Assembly (NCBI RefSeq): GCF_029338555.1
Contig: NZ_CP119989.1
Span: forward strand, 1,550,001-1,614,000
Origin: Halobaculum marinum
GTDB taxonomy: Archaea; Halobacteriota; Halobacteria; Halobacteriales; Haloferacaceae
DNA: 64,000 nt
Direction: 5' to 3'
Numbering within the stretch: position 1 is the stretch's first letter; the number at the start of each line of letters is the position of its first letter. Both the position numbers and the translations under genes were made by a program. This document shows positions 24,421 through 33,917 of this stretch, in pieces. The notes under the pieces are model-generated. The model worked only from the letters and a program-made list of their open reading frames with translations, was not told the origin of the DNA and searched no databases.

Positions 24421-26873
24421 CGTTTAAATCTCACCTCAAAACAAGTTTCGAAATCCTCTGGAGCCTCTACTACTGATATCTCTCCATCTGAATTTTCTAC
24501 AATTCGTCTTACCACATACAGTCCTAACCCTACACCTGCTCCGAGAGGGTCGTCGTCTCTGTTCTCTGTTGTGCTGAACAAAGGATCGAAAATCCGATTT
24601 TCTAGTCCCGATGGGATCCCACTTCCGGTATCAGCGACGCGCAATTTATGCCAGGTATCCGTATTTTCAGCCTCAAACCGAATTATCCGACCATTATTTT
24701 CGGGAGGTACCTCTAAAACGGCTTTGATTGCATTCGTAAATAAGTTCATCAAGACGCCGGTGTAGACACTGGGATTGACCTCAGGTGTCTTAATATATTC
24801 TGGGTACTTGTGTTCGATAGTAATTTGTTTTCGATCTGTATAGTGACTGAATTGCTCGATTATTTCCGCTGTTTTACCCTTAACAAAGAGCTCATTTTGG
24901 GTATCTTCTTCTAACCCTTGCATGAACCGTTTCGAATAGCCAAGTTGCTTCTCGAACTTGTCTCGAGCCTCTCGTGTAACATCTAATCGATGTTCTAATG
25001 CTTCAGAGCGCTCATTTTCGGGGGTTTCCTCCCATGCCTCAATCATTTGATCCGCACTGCGAAGTAACTCGTTCGTTTCATGTGTCATGAATGCCGCAAC
25101 GGCACTCATGAGGTACATTGACTCTACAGAACTCTGAAAATCTACTTCCGCCTGTTCATATCTGTCGACTTTTTCACTTAGTTCTGAATACGACTGCTCT
25201 ATTTTTGGCTTGATTTCCTCATTGATCTTCCGCTGAAAGTCGTTGGTGGTCCTGAGAGAATCAGCTGACTCTGCCGACGGAGATCTGCCGGGCGAGTCTG
25301 TACTTACGTCCCCGTTTGAGAATGCGTCATCAATTGATAGCTGTCCCTTTGTCTCTGTAGATTGTCCGCTCTCAGGATTCGTTGTCGAGTTCGTTTCTGA
25401 CTTAAATTCTTTTGCGGCAGATTCTAGTTCTTCTTCTATCTCTTTCTGCTGCTGCTCGATCTCGCTCTTCAGTTCCGATTTGGATTCCTTTGCTTTTTGC
25501 CTTTTTCTACGGAGTTCCTCTTCTTTGTCAAGGATAGCGATAATTTCGATGGCACCGCGCGCAATGTCACGGAGTTGGTCCATGGCCTCATTCTCAATGA
25601 ACCCTTGCCGGTCCATGGCTGGAACTAGTTTTTGCAAACTCTCGTCTACGTCCTCGCTCTCACCGGGACGATAGCTAGAGACGTTCAGTGACCCCAGTAT
25701 TTGATTCTTCGATGGAAGATTGAGTTGGTGCTGTTTCGTATCGGCAAGCATCTGTCCCCCACCAGAGGAAATGTTGGAGGTGAATGTTGATCGCCATTGG
25801 CGTTCACGTCTTGCCTGAGATTCGGAAATATTCAACCAATCATTCAATTCATCTCCGTAGGGCGGTACACGGAAATTCTTATCAATAATTCTTACCCCTC
25901 CGTTATTTCTAAGCCACTTCGGTACGCTTCTACCGTCAATAGTGTTGAGATTTCTAAATAAGCCCGAGTAGTTCCAATTAAAGTATCGAATCTCGCCAAA
26001 TACGTCATCCAAGAGGTTCTTTCCAAGATTGAATTCGTACACCCTGGACTCTGATTCATTATCATCATAGCCATACTTATATTCACAGTCATACCTGACA
26101 GTCGTTTCCCTCACCGAAATTTCGACTTTCATCACATACCGTTCATAGATCTCCTGAGCGGCACTCTTCTCGGGGGCTCCTTCCCCGGGAGGTGCAAAGT
26201 AGACCGAGAATCCAGGGTCTGCTTTGTCTGAGCCTCCTCCCGGTTGCATCTCCGAACGATTCGTCTGATAAGGCGCTGAAATAATATCTAGGACTTCTCC
26301 GGAGACCTCTTCTAATTCATCCTGGGTCCAATTGCTCTGTAGTTGGGAGATCTCGAGAGTCGTCCCCTCCTCCTCCACATCAGCAGTCTCTATCTGATAC
26401 GTAACCTCTTCACTTTCCAAAGGCTGCCCACTCTCGAAGTCTCCCCACTTCAAATCAGCGGTCAACTGTCGGTATTCTTGATGTTCTTCATACCAAGCGA
26501 CAGTCTCGATCGAGAGCTCCAACCCAAGGTTTCGAACGGCGAATCTGCCCACTCCCTTTGCGCCGGTCAACTCACGGTTATATCTCTTTGAGGTCTCCTG
26601 TTCAAGTCTACTGTTCGTCGCAATTGTCATCCAGTAATCTCGAAACTCCTGCTCGGTCATCCCGTGCCCATCATCCTTTACGAACAGACTATCTTCCTTG
26701 AGCCAGATATTGCACTTGGTAGCATCCGCATCGTAGGCGTTCTTGATGAGCTCTGAGAGAGCGATGTCCGGAGTAGCGATAAGCCGCTCTCCGATCTCAG
26801 AGAGAAGCTTACTATCGCTGGAGAATCGGACTGTCCCCGAATCTAATGTTTCGCGGGAATCAGATTGAGACAT
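24417..26873 (-). CDS. Double-GHKL ATPase: Hsp90/MORC-like N-terminus plus histidine-kinase C-terminus
   Basis: This 818-aa soluble protein has two complete ATP-binding folds. The first: ELIKNAYDAD (41-50), VKDDGHGM (65-72) and TGAKGVGRF (103-111), with a following IIDKNFRVPPYGDELNDWL segment as in Hsp90-like HATPase_c_3 proteins. The second: NLFTNAIKAVL (710-720), ADTGSGIP (747-754), FDPLFST, and GAGVGLGLY (778-786). A dimerisation helix with candidate phospho-His598 (THETNELL) precedes the second ATPase. A charged coiled coil (about 450-490) and a Ser/Thr-rich linker lie between. No membrane helix is seen, so the stimulus is intracellular. First gene of the operon; promoter should lie just above 26873. 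Confidence 0.88.
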   Translation of the reverse strand: MSQSDSRETLDSGTVRFSSDSKLLSEIGERLIATPDIALSELIKNAYDADATKCNIWLKEDSLFVKDDGHGMTEQEFRDYWMTIATNSRLEQETSKRYNRELTGAKGVGRFAVRNLGLELSIETVAWYEEHQEYRQLTADLKWGDFESGQPLESEEVTYQIETADVEEEGTTLEISQLQSNWTQDELEEVSGEVLDIISAPYQTNRSEMQPGGGSDKADPGFSVYFAPPGEGAPEKSAAQEIYERYVMKVEISVRETTVRYDCEYKYGYDDNESESRVYEFNLGKNLLDDVFGEIRYFNWNYSGLFRNLNTIDGRSVPKWLRNNGGVRIIDKNFRVPPYGDELNDWLNISESQARRERQWRSTFTSNISSGGGQMLADTKQHQLNLPSKNQILGSLNVSSYRPGESEDVDESLQKLVPAMDRQGFIENEAMDQLRDIARGAIEIIAILDKEEELRRKRQKAKESKSELKSEIEQQQKEIEEELESAAKEFKSETNSTTNPESGQSTETKGQLSIDDAFSNGDVSTDSPGRSPSAESADSLRTTNDFQRKINEEIKPKIEQSYSELSEKVDRYEQAEVDFQSSVESMYLMSAVAAFMTHETNELLRSADQMIEAWEETPENERSEALEHRLDVTREARDKFEKQLGYSKRFMQGLEEDTQNELFVKGKTAEIIEQFSHYTDRKQITIEHKYPEYIKTPEVNPSVYTGVLMNLFTNAIKAVLEVPPENNGRIIRFEAENTDTWHKLRVADTGSGIPSGLENRIFDPLFSTTENRDDDPLGAGVGLGLYVVRRIVENSDGEISVVEAPEDFETCFEVRFKR

Positions 26874-26883
26874 TTGATATGTC

Positions 26884-27081
26884 TTGTTACTGGATGGTAA
26901 TAAATCCGGGCGAATGGGACAGAGAACGCGTAGAACGTCTCTCGGTACGCCAGAGTTCGGAAAGGGAGCAGTCAGTGCAATTTTGGATGTGGTGGAATTG
27001 CTTGCTCCAGAGTTTGATCAACTACTTGGAGAGCTTCAGAGGTTTTGGTTCGCCGTTCATCGGAACGAAATCAGGGATTAG
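26884..27081 (+). pseudogene. Possible gene remnant in the 363-bp interval 26874-27236
   Basis: The interval between the kinase operon and the phosphoesterase gene has no intact gene. On the plus strand the segment ending at 27081 encodes a protein-like amphipathic stretch (ILDVVELLAPEFDQLLGELQ, then RFWFAVHRNEIRD and a stop) without a convincing start. It may be the decayed 3' end of a lost gene. The rest of the interval should contain the operon promoter. Confidence 0.3.
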
Positions 27082-27236
27082 CTTGTGGATCAAGAATCGG
27101 TACTCAGTACTACAGGAGAATCGGGAATCACCCTTCGTTCGAGAGGTGGTCTAAATACGTGTATACTTAGCAGATGATTCATGTGGGAATTTTGAGTACC
27201 ATAGACAAGGCATGGTGCTGTGAGTTCGTTTAACTA

Positions 27237-27803
27237 TTATATTACAGGTGCGTCGGCAAGCGTTTCATATCGCTCTCCTGTTTTAATGTTTGAGACAAGG
27301 TCCGAGAGCAATAATGGTCGGTACTCAATCCGTTCACAAGCGACATTGACACGTCGAGTTTCTGGATCGATGAACGGGTACTTTGCTGGGTTTTCGTGCT
27401 CGTGGCCCGAAATGATCCACCCATCGAAGTAATCTGGGGCGTGCTCTGCTTTGTGTGTGAAGTAGAAACTATACCCCTGGAAATCAAGTCGCCTCGATTC
27501 CTTGATGTCTATCGCCGAATCAGCGAAGCTGGACTTCGGAATTGGGGCGTGATTCCCAGCAATCAGATTGACCGTCCCATTGAGTTGATCCAACCTATAG
27601 AGGGCGTGGCTTTCCCGCCTTTCGGGTGGCTCCCCACCGAGTAGATCGCCAACGTGGTAGACGGTGTCTGCCTCGTCGACGACCGAATTCCAATTGTCGA
27701 TGAGAGCTTCGTTCATTTCATCCACCCCGTCAAATGGCCGGTCCAACTCATTCACCATCTTCGGATCGTCAAAGTGGGTGTCCGAGATGACATAGATCGT
27801 CAT
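27237..27803 (-). CDS. Metallophosphoesterase (calcineurin-like), phage type
   Basis: This 188-aa protein has the metallophosphoesterase blocks in order: DTHFDD (8-13), GDLLGG (near 52), GNHA (near 84) and GHEHE (near 132). The usual DLxHG after GD is replaced by DLLGG. Small stand-alone enzymes of this form are common in viruses and mobile elements, acting on phosphate mono- or diesters. It sits alone between the kinase operon and a divergent restriction-type gene. Confidence 0.85.
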   Translation of the reverse strand: MTIYVISDTHFDDPKMVNELDRPFDGVDEMNEALIDNWNSVVDEADTVYHVGDLLGGEPPERRESHALYRLDQLNGTVNLIAGNHAPIPKSSFADSAIDIKESRRLDFQGYSFYFTHKAEHAPDYFDGWIISGHEHENPAKYPFIDPETRRVNVACERIEYRPLLLSDLVSNIKTGERYETLADAPVI

Positions 27804-27931
27804 AGTAGCTCACACACAACGGTTGGTATAATCTCTTGGTCTGCCGAAGCCCCTGAGTCAGCGTATCTGGCCGAGATCTTCACTCTCGTTTTATCAGAAC
27901 ATCTATCTTCCATAGATAGATTGCAAAGAAC

Positions 27932-29012
27932 ATGGAGGACGATCCAGACCTGTTTCTTGCACCCTGTAGTAGGGAGCATAAGGAAACCACCATCAAGTAC
28001 TTCCGAGATACGGTCCTCGAGGGTATTGATCCTGCTCAGTATCAAGAGGTTGCAGATCTCGGATACGAGGGTCGGACTCCGGTGTGGGGGGTGGTGAGCT
28101 CGAAGAAATCGACGTGGGAGCAGATGGACGAAGGCGACGTAGTCCTATACTACACGAAGGCTGGCGAGTACACGCATTGTGCTACCGTCTCCGGAAAGTT
28201 GGCCGACGAACGAATAGCACGCCACATTTGGGAACCATATGATGAAGGCCGAACGGTCGATGATATCGAGGAACCGTGGACCTACATGTTCTTTTTGCGG
28301 AACGTCCAGGAGGTCGATATCCCGGCAGAAGTCGTTCACGGCACACTCGGATACGAAATGGAGTATCCACTCGGGTTTATGCGGCCCTCGGACACGGCAC
28401 ACTCCACTCTTCGGGGAGAGTACAATAACGTAGAGTCGTTCCTGACTGAACAGGGCTACGCATACCGCCGGGAGCTGGAGACCGTGGACTCGGGTGACCA
28501 AGTCGAAGAATTCTCTCCGAGTAGCCTTCGTGACCGATCCGGATCCTCGGTGGGAACAATCGAAGACAACCCCCAATCTATCGAGTCCACTATCAACCCT
28601 GCTGAGACCGAACGAAAGAAGAGAGAGCACGAGACCATCCTCGACTTCATAGAGGAACGCCTCACAGCGGCAGGTTTTCATACCGGTGAGACCTCAAGGA
28701 GCGATCTCATCGCGATTGGCAAGGGGGGAAGTGGTTCTGGCTGAAGGGAAAACGATCCACGAAGACAATGAGAAGACACAGATTCGCTCGGCGCTTGGTC
28801 AACTTCTAGAATATCGTTACCAAGACATCCGAGTCAACGAAAGCCTGGACGGTGAACCACTACTATTTCTAGTACTTAGTCAACGGCCTTCGGACTACTA
28901 TGCGGCATTCCTCCGAGATCTACAGAGTGATGGGATCTATACTTGTTGGATAGAGGACAAAGAGATCAGAGGCTTCAGCGAATTCGCCGATGTCTTTGAG
29001 AGCTTAATTTAA
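27932..29012 (+). pseudogene. EVE-like domain plus PD-(D/E)xK-type nuclease, frameshifted
   Basis: The first frame (27932-28744, 270 aa) holds an EVE/PUA-like domain: FLAPCSREH, TPVWGVVSSKK, GDVVLYYTKAGEY, then PWTYMFFLRNVQEVDIP. It ends shortly after a run of six Gs (28723-28728). Removing one G joins it to the second frame (to 29012) as SDLIAIGKG then EVVLAEGKTI and RSALGQLLEYRY. The Asp and GluXLys are arranged as in PD-(D/E)xK nucleases. The joined protein would be about 359 aa. EVE domains bind modified cytosine, so a modification-dependent restriction enzyme is plausible. Either the gene is broken or the homopolymer is a sequencing error. Confidence 0.7.
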
Positions 29013-29165
29013 ATATCCGAGCCCGAATCCATCGCCGAAAACTTCTGTCTCGATGCTGAATTCTGGTACGACCTCTCGGTCGAAACAGTCGAAACAACTC
29101 GTTTCGACGGACTTCGACACCCCTACCATCAACAAGGAGCCGTGATCGTCTGGAAACTTGGGTGA
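29013..29165 (+). pseudogene. Fragment of an unidentified gene
   Basis: An open stretch without a start codon encodes ESIAENFCLDAEFWYDLSVE, then a run containing FDGLRHPYHQQGAVIVWKLG and a stop at 29163. The composition is protein-like, but there is no room for a full gene. Beyond it, 29166-29323 shows nothing recognisable apart from AT-rich sequence before the next gene. Confidence 0.35.
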
Positions 29166-29323
29166 GCGGAAAGTGCAACGTGAATTAGATGACGGAGACA
29201 GAGATCTGACGGTCTACCGTTGCTGGTGGGGCCGGGGGCCCCGAACACACAGAGACAAGCTCAGTATATCTTATCTATGATATTCTGGTGCAGGATTTCA
29301 TTATCAACTAATCTGATATACGA

Positions 29324-30229
29324 TTGTGTCTTAGCCCGCTCTGGATCAATCACGCTGATGGACCGGTAACTGAGACTCAGTATAACCAGCAAGCAATCGA
29401 CCGAGGATACGGACTTTTACATTGGGGAGATCGCCCATCTGCGGATCCCGAAGACTACCAGGACAAGAAACGGAAGTGCAGGACCGAGCTCCGCCGCCTT
29501 AGTGAAGCTGTGGAGCAGGACCGACTTGTTGTTACCTTCTACAATCCACTAAGCAGGATCACGATTGCGAAGCCTGAATCTGTTTGTATTATTCCTGCCA
29601 CGGATACCGCACTTCAAGATCCCATTGACGTCGAACCCCGAGGGAGTACCACTCTAAACGCAGAGTATTCGCGGATTTTCAAAGGAATCCGATTTTCAGA
29701 GAGTTCTTCTATAGAGGTCTCTCCGACAGAAGCCCCACCTCTATTTGACACGGATCTGCACCCTCCACACTATGCTGCGTGTAATTGGGGAAAGATCGAC
29801 GAGGAGATCGTGGAGGCGGCATATCGGAAAGAGCCGATTCCATACGTTGCATCGAGCCTCACACCTACGCAAGTTGAAGTTTGTGCTGAAGAGTATCTCC
29901 GCTCGATATACCCCTCTTTCCGTCGAACCTCGACATTAGGCGGTGAGCAAAAAGACGTTGATGTTATTGGACATATTGGGCCTACGCATGGCCCGGCAGT
30001 GATTGCTGAGATGACTGGTGGGGATAGGGATGACGCTCAGAAGAGGGCTGGTCGATTGGAGAAATACAGTGATCGATCTGAGCATCTCTATCTGTTCGCA
30101 CCTTCGGGGAGCAAGCCGGATTCGGTTCCTAAGTCGATTGAATTCATTCCGTTAGAAGAGGTCTTCAGTTTCCTCGACGGATCTAACCGGACGAGATCGA
30201 TGCTAAACGAGATGCTAATGCAAGCGTAG
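29324..30229 (+). CDS. Unknown protein (301 aa), possible nuclease-like C-terminus
   Basis: The start is GTG 29324. The N-terminal half contains DRGYGLLHWGDRPSADPEDY and a charged helix. The C-terminal part reads KDVDVIGHIGPTHGPAVIAEMTGG, which recalls the Asp..Glu core of the restriction-endonuclease fold but lacks the usual Lys. I do not recognise the family. It lies in the restriction-gene cluster, on the same strand as the frameshifted gene, with HNH nuclease convergent downstream. Confidence 0.6.
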   Translation: MCLSPLWINHADGPVTETQYNQQAIDRGYGLLHWGDRPSADPEDYQDKKRKCRTELRRLSEAVEQDRLVVTFYNPLSRITIAKPESVCIIPATDTALQDPIDVEPRGSTTLNAEYSRIFKGIRFSESSSIEVSPTEAPPLFDTDLHPPHYAACNWGKIDEEIVEAAYRKEPIPYVASSLTPTQVEVCAEEYLRSIYPSFRRTSTLGGEQKDVDVIGHIGPTHGPAVIAEMTGGDRDDAQKRAGRLEKYSDRSEHLYLFAPSGSKPDSVPKSIEFIPLEEVFSFLDGSNRTRSMLNEMLMQA

Positions 30230-30375
30230 AATTACCCCGTCTATTGAGGTTGGATTTTATTTGAATATGGGCAAGCCATTGCCGGAGCAGAACTGGAAAG
30301 TGAATGCAAACGGCTCAGAAATTAGATCGACGAAAGTGCACGCCCAGCCTGTGCGATATCTTAGCTCAGGGTCAT

Positions 30376-32007
30376 TCAATCATCTACCGGCCACCAATCG
30401 AGTTGAGAATTCCGCTCTTGGATAAACTCAGTACGGACCGGTGAATCCTTGAGAGCGGGGATTTGAGCCCCTTCGCGGAGTGTTAAGGTGTTTTGAAGCC
30501 AAGGGTCATTGGACTCGAACTCCGGAGATACCCATAACCTCCCATTGGCATCGAAGGTCCATAGGTCAGCATCAAAGGCTGCGTGGTGAGTATGGGTGAG
30601 AAGCACGACGTTGCCGATGTCTTCTGCGATCTCCGGATGATCAGCTCGTCCAAGTATATGGGCAACCTGGAGGAGTCGAGGATCGGATATCTCTGTCAGA
30701 ATACACTCGCCGTACGTGTCGTGAGTCTCGTTTCTAAATTCCTGACTGATCCTGACCTGAGTCTGCTCTCCCGTTGATATCCGGCCGGCAGTATCCGTGG
30801 TGTCGGATGGACCTGCAATGGTCGTATCATCTACTGGTTCTGGGGTGACTGAGGCCTCCCCATATCTCATTCCTGGAGTGACTTCTCCGGACTCCACCCA
30901 CTGATGCCATACGTCCGGGGCCAGTGCGTCGGAGCCAGTTTCCGTACGCTGATGTATCCACGACAGAGGAACCTCTTCAACGTCGAGGACACCGAGATGA
31001 TAGAGATAGTTCGGTGTGGGGACACCGTTGTCCTCGAATTCGTCGAGCTCAACTTGTTCGATTACACAGAGGCCGTTGAACTCGACAACTCCTGATTCTG
31101 GGCGTCTGAAAACCAAAATTGGAGGGTAGCGAGTCCGTTGGTCAGTAGTGTTTAATCGGTGAACAGCACGCAATTGCTGGTTCCCGGGGAACTCGTCCTC
31201 ATCAATCGGTTCATCAGACTCCGAACCGCTCCGCTTCGCGTCACCCCAGTAGTGGATCAGCCCATTGTTCAGGTCGAATTCGTCGTCCCAGCGGTTGAAT
31301 CCGTCAGGGTCGTCGAGTTCTGAAGAGACAATAACAACTGCAGTAACCTCCCCTTTTTGAGGACCGGTCTTGGCTTCGACGACACGAATTCCGGCGCTAT
31401 TGCCTATACCTGATTCGAGAGGGCCCTTGATCCAACTTTGGAACTCATCACGTTCCGGATCCGTCGAGTCGTAGTATCGCGCTCCAACACGGTACCAATT
31501 CTCGGAATCCTCAGACCTTGATGATTCGGCCTGGTCGTCGATTGAATCGTTGACGGCGTAGCTAAACACCGCATCCCAGTCATCCACATGACGAGCTAAC
31601 GGCCCATCGTATTCGCCTGAACCGAGGACTCTGATTTTCTGGTCTCCTTTAGAATACGTACCGGCGGTGACCATCTCCTCGGTCAGGAACAGGAAATGGT
31701 CCTGGTCGAGATCGTATCGGCCGGTATCCCAGACGTCGAGTGTAATATTGACTACCCTGCGGGGATCGTCACTTTCGGCCTGCTCCTGCTCTCGATTATA
31801 TCGATGCCAAATGTATTCCACGCCTTGGTCGTCGCGGAACTCCCGACTCTGGCCTTCGGAGGTCCGTACCTTCCCGATAATGCCAGGATCTTCTCCTAAT
31901 ACGAAATGGAAAATTCGCCCGTCTGTCTCAGCAGTAAATCGGATACCCCTGTCGTTTGCTCGTTTACGGAGTTCGTCTACCCAATCAGAAATTGCTTGGA
32001 CTGGCAT
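30376..32007 (-). CDS. HNH endonuclease with probable modified-DNA-recognition N-terminus
   Basis: This 543-aa protein ends in an HNH domain: His450 (QVAHILGRAD), Asn466 (DIGNVVLL) and His475 (THTHHAAFD). The middle part includes NGLIHYWGDAKRSG and FPGNQQLRAVHRLN, resembling the recognition domains of AspBHI/ScoMcrA-type modification-dependent enzymes. The likely role is type IV restriction of modified foreign DNA. The nuclease call is firm on motif; the specificity is inferred. ATG 32007 gives MPVQAISDWVDELRKRANDR. Confidence 0.82.
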   Translation of the reverse strand: MPVQAISDWVDELRKRANDRGIRFTAETDGRIFHFVLGEDPGIIGKVRTSEGQSREFRDDQGVEYIWHRYNREQEQAESDDPRRVVNITLDVWDTGRYDLDQDHFLFLTEEMVTAGTYSKGDQKIRVLGSGEYDGPLARHVDDWDAVFSYAVNDSIDDQAESSRSEDSENWYRVGARYYDSTDPERDEFQSWIKGPLESGIGNSAGIRVVEAKTGPQKGEVTAVVIVSSELDDPDGFNRWDDEFDLNNGLIHYWGDAKRSGSESDEPIDEDEFPGNQQLRAVHRLNTTDQRTRYPPILVFRRPESGVVEFNGLCVIEQVELDEFEDNGVPTPNYLYHLGVLDVEEVPLSWIHQRTETGSDALAPDVWHQWVESGEVTPGMRYGEASVTPEPVDDTTIAGPSDTTDTAGRISTGEQTQVRISQEFRNETHDTYGECILTEISDPRLLQVAHILGRADHPEIAEDIGNVVLLTHTHHAAFDADLWTFDANGRLWVSPEFESNDPWLQNTLTLREGAQIPALKDSPVRTEFIQERNSQLDWWPVDD

Positions 32008-32127
32008 ATCGAGTTACTGTAATTACTCTCTCAAAGTGCTTCGGTCAGACCTATCAGAATTGAGGCTATCCTATTACCCCGGTAATAGAGGTTCAGAAGG
32101 CCTCAAGGTTTGTTCGGTCGTGTTTCA

Positions 32128-32664
32128 CTACCAGAGTTCCTCGGCTTCAGCGTCGAGCTGGCTTCCGGCGTACTGCAAATAATCGTTCGCGCTCGAGAGG
32201 TCTGCGTGCCCCATCGTCTGGCGGATATACTGTGGAGTCGCTCCCCGCGCCGCGATCAGCGTCCCGTAGGTATGCCGGAGCACGTGTGATGTAATCTTCT
32301 TCCGAATCTCCGTCTCGGCGGCGACTCGCTTCACGCGGTTGGTGACGGTCTGTCTCGTCGCGTCGTACGACTCGTGGTAACTGAAGTAGTCGCGGAGCCG
32401 TCGAACAGTGCCGGGGTGTTTCAGCGGAATCGTCCGCGCAGAGTGCTCGGTCTTCGGAGTCCACTCGCCTTCGGCAGACGGAACACGAAGCCGCTCGGCC
32501 TGCCAATCGATCCACTCGTCTCGGAGATGAGCGAGTTCGTTTGCTCGCAGGCCGGTGTGGGCGAGTGTGTAGATTGTCACCTGGTGGGTGAGGTTATACT
32601 CGTCTACAGCGTCGAGCAGATCGTCGAGTTCTTCTTCGATTAGGGGTTCGCGTTTCCACGCCAT
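32128..32664 (-). CDS. Small tyrosine recombinase (178 aa)
   Basis: This is essentially just a catalytic domain, with Arg40 (HTGLRANE), His127 and Arg130 (HVLRHTYGT), His153 (MGHADL) and Tyr162 (NDYLQY). All five key residues are present, so it may be active even though it lacks the N-terminal core-binding domain. It could mediate recombination of the cargo region or be the remnant of a second element; no att-like repeat for it was found. Confidence 0.88.
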   Translation of the reverse strand: MAWKREPLIEEELDDLLDAVDEYNLTHQVTIYTLAHTGLRANELAHLRDEWIDWQAERLRVPSAEGEWTPKTEHSARTIPLKHPGTVRRLRDYFSYHESYDATRQTVTNRVKRVAAETEIRKKITSHVLRHTYGTLIAARGATPQYIRQTMGHADLSSANDYLQYAGSQLDAEAEELW

Positions 32665-33917
32665 GCGTCGTTGTCAAAGAGGTTTCCAGAGGAAGCTTAT
32701 GAACGGCCCGCACGGCAGGGTCAGTAGAGTTGAGTTTGACAGTCCCCCGTCTCTGTAAAACTGCATCGTCCCAGTGAACTCAGAGGCTCCCGAACGTTAC
32801 AAATGGCTGATCCGTATACAGACATAGGGAGCCACCCTACAGAGATGGTGTCAGAAACCTGGCGCCTGATATAGAGAGTACATGGGGCACGCAGTCTCCT
32901 TACCTCGATTGATATAGGGGGTCATTGCTCACTGTCTGGCAGTTCCGTCCGGGAAATTTTTATCACAATAGAGGTTGACATCTTGGATAGGTTCGGGATG
33001 CTCGCTATCACCCAGATATTCCACCGGCAGAGGAGTCTTAGCTCCTTCAGCGCCGGTAGAATAAAAGAGCTCTCGAGAGAGTGCTTGGGGCATTCCGAAC
33101 TCATCTATCATAACGAAACCCTACACCCGCTACGAGTATTGGAGGAGCTTTTACTCGTAAATTGGCAAAGAAAGCAGGTCGGCCCATGTTCAGCCAATAA
33201 CCCAGTTTCAACTGAACAGATGCCGACTTGTGAGTGCAGGAAAAGTTGGCCGCCACCAGACAGTTCGTTATTTAAGTAGGTTGCCCACTCCGGAACTGAT
33301 GGCCGTTCCACTCGGAACAGGGTGTCCTTGACTGGATACGGCAATTTAATAGATTGCCTACCCCGATGCCCTCTCTTTTCACCGGTGCGGGCTGTCCGAA
33401 TCTCAACAACAGAAAGGGTCAGAGTTGGCTCCTTTCTAAGCAAGTGAAGAGATTCATAGTCTACAGCCCGCGCTAAGCCCAGCGGTTCATATTGGGCGAC
33501 AAACAAATTGCAAGCGCCTAAGGAGGAGACCACCTCCAGCGATGAGGGTCGTTCAAACGGCCTCCTTGTTCGCCCCCTTTACAGATCCATCTCCATCATT
33601 TCGGGATGGCTATCACATCTAATCAAAAAATTAAGGCTATATTCATTCTATCTCCACTGTATATCAATATTCGCAAAGCACCTGCTGAAAAAGAGAATCA
33701 CACACACGATTCTCCAATATTACACGCAAAAGCAGGTGTTGGCTTTCATACTCATTGCCCCGGTCGCATACCTGAAAGGGTGGATAGAAATGGGTGATGT
33801 TGTGATGATACTAATCACGGTCCTCGCTACTCCGCGGCAGGGAGTGAAGTCAGAAACTTAATATCAAAGCCGTTTTACTGTTTCAAACAAGTCATCTAAC
33901 ATTGTTTAATTAAATAA
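32665..33917. other. 1.25-kb gene-poor, AT-richer interval
   Basis: No confident gene. On the minus strand, 32929-33111 encodes a 60-residue protein-like peptide (MIDEFGMPQALSRELFYSTG start). Its ATG overlaps by ATGA the end of a poorly protein-like frame at 33108-33533. These may be remnants of a decayed gene pair. The section 33550-33917 is the most AT-rich of the window and looks non-coding. It separates the cargo block from the particle operon. Confidence 0.4.

Noticed and set aside
33508-33861. 117-codon plus-strand frame in the AT-rich interval
   Set aside because: Composition fits random AT-rich sequence and not a haloarchaeal protein; no acidic bias, no upstream signal.
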